Shown: positions 7,701 through 8,650 of the stretch, piece by piece | How the letters are laid out: each line of letters starts with the position of its first letter | Position numbering within the stretch: position 1 is the stretch's first letter | Assembly: GCA_017534365.1 (NCBI GenBank) | Contig: JAFWCS010000277.1 | Location: 1-8,650, forward strand | Origin: Clostridia bacterium | GTDB lineage: Bacteria > Bacillota > Clostridia > Oscillospirales > Acutalibacteraceae | Reading direction: 5' to 3' | DNA length: 8,650 nucleotides | Notes under the pieces: generated by a model | What the model was told of the DNA's origin: nothing | Databases searched by the model: none | Seen by the model: the letters and a program-made list of their open reading frames with translations, nothing else | Made by a program: the position numbers and the translations under genes

Positions 7701-7841
7701 AACACCTGGACCTATTCCGCCCTGAGCTACGCCTTCAGAGCGCTCGACTCCGACACGGCAACGGCCGAAACGGTCAATGCCGCGAAGGCGCTCGTGCTCT
7801 ATTATCAGGCAGCCATCGCGTATTTCACCCCCAACGCCTGA
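4737..7841 (+). CDS. Large secreted protein with two InlB-type repeats and a conserved C-terminal module
   Basis: A 1034-residue exported protein. Residues 1-39 form a signal peptide: a basic N-region (RTEKRRSKLQK), a hydrophobic core ALSVLLTCLMLLGASA, and a probable cleavage after A37-F-A39. Residues 40 to about 600 are rich in Gly, Ser, Thr, Asn and aromatic residues and I do not recognise them. Residues 604-675 and 679-738 are two Listeria-Bacteroides (InlB B-type) repeats, seen as TINPNGG...GYTFAGW...LKAKW and TFDTDGG...GFAFNGW...VTAQW. Residues 741-1034 start with AHSLSLNGDIGVNFY and include GVLYYGSSLVLHTTTAIRHYF and AKALVLYYQAAIAYF, a module I recall at the ends of Oscillospiraceae and Lachnospiraceae secreted proteins. 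There is no LPxTG motif, SLH domain or C-terminal membrane segment, so it may be released or held by a partner. ATG 4737 has GGAGG at 4725-4729 with seven bases of spacing. A role in adhesion or ligand binding is likely but not shown. Confidence 0.85.
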   Translation: MTRTEKRRSKLQKALSVLLTCLMLLGASAPGFGALRAFADNSGRILSSGWSVKIAVPETVYMEPQDDCSATTTTVKYYVNNTMDYNGNVSCDREAAATGGKFYFYCPQATAINSVQIDGATLQDFNWVKDGAFFFDRDDVIHLTLTSGLSSANTRTLEWMIQCEMTDGTIGTFYAYTVAYAPYLSPVFAAGRCKNTRGSNSFGSGMSWVSGIHGISTAGGYFPYSSFLPLLGGPTVGNGETSPDAWFNGSQQCHIPTKGGWYTSKEYGYNYGDETLCVYERSAEAFINVDTSRYSNLNQVPNLVCGIAVTDAEGVDNGNIYAFIGKLNNADDRVTSGRNWYTRSNTTPSEWNAGCAIWGGSRSAGQNKQYMIRDVRMNLAVPSGWIYIRGALKTASGGDNCFCILDNYLNVVQVNKSSWRSALQAAQSYGFQREWFTDPTQYDSWRSALRSVGASLGNPAATSCATTTLTNLTETLAAAYSGANNGAQVNDLAFVKVLGSTGAFSNQWKVIALPGVTNPVETETIRAGHALTLKSAACTGFTYKGNLRAANQKAAGTTFTNADPSAGLGLINTDANVVYKHITQTQIANGEHRRTFYYQGDDATVTINPNGGAWNGSTANSTVTGSYKTEWTPANPTRTGYTFAGWEHTAGTDSTCSGGVFTFGRTKATLKAKWSVNQYTITFDTDGGGAIAPITQDYGTAITPPAAPTKAGFAFNGWSPALPETMPAGDLTVTAQWIDLSVTVIAHSLSLNGDIGVNFYVDIPCATDEAYAEFTVAGQTVTVPIDLSRFILQDGVKLYKFTCNVHSAQTALPITGYIRNGEMQSDPINYSVHAYLDEAMTSPDTQGNAKLMRLASAIATYAYYANALLGYDDNFAQQALFDDSGMADVTAASLADQAAQIDDTADGVLYYGSSLVLHTTTAIRHYFALPANTAIDDFTFTLGAGNSAVTLTPKASGKYYFVEIPDVASAELGLPYTVTVTNAGGDTVNTWTYSALSYAFRALDSDTATAETVNAAKALVLYYQAAIAYFTPNA
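6546..6953 (+). repeat. Two tandem InlB/Listeria-Bacteroides protein repeats
   Basis: Two beta-grasp-like repeats in the secreted protein, residues 604-675 and 679-738. Each runs from a Thr-Ile/Phe-Asn/Asp-Gly-Gly strand through a Gly-Tyr/Phe-Thr/Ala-Phe-x-Gly-Trp turn to a closing Lys/Gln-Trp. The first carries an insert with a Cys (ACTC-type segment TDSTCSGG in protein letters); the second is shorter. They have diverged at the DNA level, so this is a domain repeat and not a recent duplication. Confidence 0.7.
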
Positions 7842-7952
7842 ATACCCAAGCTTTCCCGGCGCGCCGCAATCCGCCGTCGCGCAACCCTCCATCGCGCCCG
7901 CAGCCGCGACAGCGACGGCCCCGCGCATAAAGTCCCTTCTTGATACTGTCAT
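7842..7952 (-). pseudogene. Stranded 5' end of a Tat-exported protein gene (signal peptide only)
   Basis: Read on the minus strand, AGGAG (7963-7959) lies six bases before an ATG at 7952-7950. The peptide begins MTVSRRDFMRGAVAVAAAGA, a textbook twin-arginine signal: S-R-R-x-F-M followed by an Ala-rich hydrophobic stretch. Met-Glu-Gly-Cys follows, which is only a poor lipobox. After about 37 codons (near position 7841) the frame enters antisense of the secreted-protein gene and stays open to 6987, but that stretch has the Arg/Asp/Val-rich makeup of an antisense shadow. The simplest reading is that the mature part of a Tat substrate, such as a flavoprotein, oxidoreductase or lipoprotein, was lost by recombination. 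The start lies 45 bases downstream of the ATPase stop on the same strand, so the two may once have been an operon. Signal recognition is strong; the original gene's identity is unknown. Confidence 0.55.
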
Positions 7953-7958
7953 GTCATT

Positions 7959-7963
7959 CTCCT
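7959..7963 (-). promoter_or_regulatory. Ribosome binding site of the Tat-signal fragment
   Basis: AGGAG on the minus strand, within the purine-rich run GAGAAGAGGAGAA, with six bases to the ATG at 7952. Its quality and spacing show that the Tat-signal frame below it is or was a real translation start and not a chance reading of non-coding DNA. Confidence 0.55.
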
Positions 7964-7997
7964 CTTCTCGTCATTTCAAATCCATTGTTCATCACGG

Positions 7998-8650
7998 TTA
8001 GGGCAGCCGCGAAAGCCAAATCCCGAACAGACGGTCGTAAACGATATATCCGGAGTCTGTGCGATAGACAAGATCGGCATCAACGAGAGACTTAAGCGCA
8101 GCTTTGACGCTTGAGGCCGCCCTGAGGCCATGCCGAGCAATGAAGCCACCGCCTGTAATCTCCGCAACGCACCCCTCCGCCGCAATGGCCTTCAGAAGCC
8201 GGATTGCTCCGTCTGCACATCCGGAAAGAATCGTTTCGTACTCATAGGAGTTGCCGTCAACGAGACTCTTGATCACCTGCATCACGTCATCCCCCGTCGG
8301 TTTCATCACGCCTGATTCGTACAGGCGATTCATCACAGCCTGAACATACCATGTAACGCCGTCAAACCTGTCATAGACCGACATGAACACGTCCCGCTCC
8401 AGTTTCACGCCCGCCTGGGCAAAGTGGCGAACAGCAAAGTCGCAGTAGCGGTCCCGGTTGATCGGGCCGATGGGCATCATCTGCGTTGAATGGTAAAACG
8501 GACGCTTCGCCGAAATGAACATCTCACTCATCATGTGCTGCCTCGAACCTGCAAAGATGAACTGATGTCCAGTGAGGAACTGTATGCGGCTGCGAAGCAT
8601 CGCCTCCACACCCTTCTCCGGGTATTCGGCGATCTGCTGAAATTCGTCAA
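7998..8650 (-). CDS. AAA/ATPase_2-type ATP-binding protein, C-terminal part (5' end outside window)
   Basis: The minus-strand frame is open to the right edge and ends at TAA 8000-7998, so the Walker A half is missing. The first visible residues are a hydrophobic residue then DEFQQI, a Walker B motif with Asp at 8648-8646 and Glu at 8645-8643. FIFAGSRQHMMSEMF follows (sensor-1-like strand), then a helical lid region with RPFYHSTQMMPIGPI. The final 65 residues (LLKAIAAEGCVAEITGG... to VYRTDSGYIVYDRLFGIWL) look like a winged-helix domain. This order fits the prokaryotic ATPase_2 (PF01637) family of STAND-like ATPases, whose cellular role is mostly unknown. Hand counts give lower GC here (29 of 60 in 8041-8100, 33 of 60 in 8281-8340) than in the secreted-protein gene (43 of 60 in 7381-7440), which suggests a different origin. 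GTG 8609 is not the start, because Walker B lies upstream of it. Confidence 0.85.
   Translation of the reverse strand, partial: DEFQQIAEYPEKGVEAMLRSRIQFLTGHQFIFAGSRQHMMSEMFISAKRPFYHSTQMMPIGPINRDRYCDFAVRHFAQAGVKLERDVFMSVYDRFDGVTWYVQAVMNRLYESGVMKPTGDDVMQVIKSLVDGNSYEYETILSGCADGAIRLLKAIAAEGCVAEITGGGFIARHGLRAASSVKAALKSLVDADLVYRTDSGYIVYDRLFGIWLSRLP

Noticed and set aside
7857..7866. 10-base perfect palindrome CGGCGCGCCG after the secreted-protein gene
   Set aside because: No T-tract on either side and no loop, and it lies inside the Tat-fragment codons; not a convincing terminator. I see no clear terminator in 7842-7997.
6987..7952. Full 321-aa minus-strand frame starting with the Tat signal
   Set aside because: Only the first 37 or so codons look like protein. 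The rest uses the same triplet boundaries as the plus-strand gene and stays open because that gene avoids TTA, CTA and TCA codons. It is kept only as a fragment and as a finding.
7777..8001. 74-aa plus-strand frame across the convergent gap
   Set aside because: Starts inside the secreted-protein gene in another frame, is Pro/Ala/Ser-rich, and lacks a ribosome binding site.

Overview
The window looks like chromosomal sequence from a GC-rich member of the Bacillota, most likely an uncultured gut-type Clostridia close to Oscillospiraceae. This is an inference from three things: strong GGAGG-type ribosome binding sites, tightly packed genes with GC-ending codons, and a large secreted protein combining InlB/Listeria-Bacteroides repeats with a C-terminal module common in that group.

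Positions 1-4579 hold a compact plus-strand operon of four genes, cut at the left edge. The order is a Dcr2/purple-acid-phosphatase-like metallophosphoesterase (C-terminal part only), a GPH-family (MelB-like) transporter, a second metallophosphoesterase with a beta-rich C-terminal extension, and a FAD-dependent oxidoreductase of the geranylgeranyl reductase/FixC type. The first three overlap by single bases (TAATG, TGATG); the fourth starts 17 bases after the third. Two phosphoesterases flanking one transporter suggest import of a small organic solute followed by cytoplasmic phosphate-ester chemistry. The substrate cannot be read from the sequence. The transporter appears to lack the cation-binding aspartates of MelB, and the second phosphoesterase has an altered GNHD motif.

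Positions 4580-4736 are an AT-richer gap holding an imperfect hairpin and a weak promoter candidate. Positions 4737-7841 encode a 1034-residue secreted protein: signal peptide, about 560 unrecognised residues, two InlB-type repeats, and a C-terminal module of about 295 residues, with no cell-wall anchor.

Positions 7842-7997 separate that gene from a minus-strand ATPase gene. The gap contains, on the minus strand, a well-formed ribosome binding site, an ATG and a twin-arginine signal peptide. After about 37 codons this reading frame runs into antisense of the secreted-protein gene, so it looks like the stranded 5' end of a lost Tat-exported protein and marks a probable rearrangement junction. 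The ATPase gene (7998 to the right edge, minus strand) is an AAA/ATPase_2-type protein cut just before its Walker B motif, with visibly lower GC than the left part of the window.

No RNA gene, CRISPR array, insertion sequence or integrase was seen.
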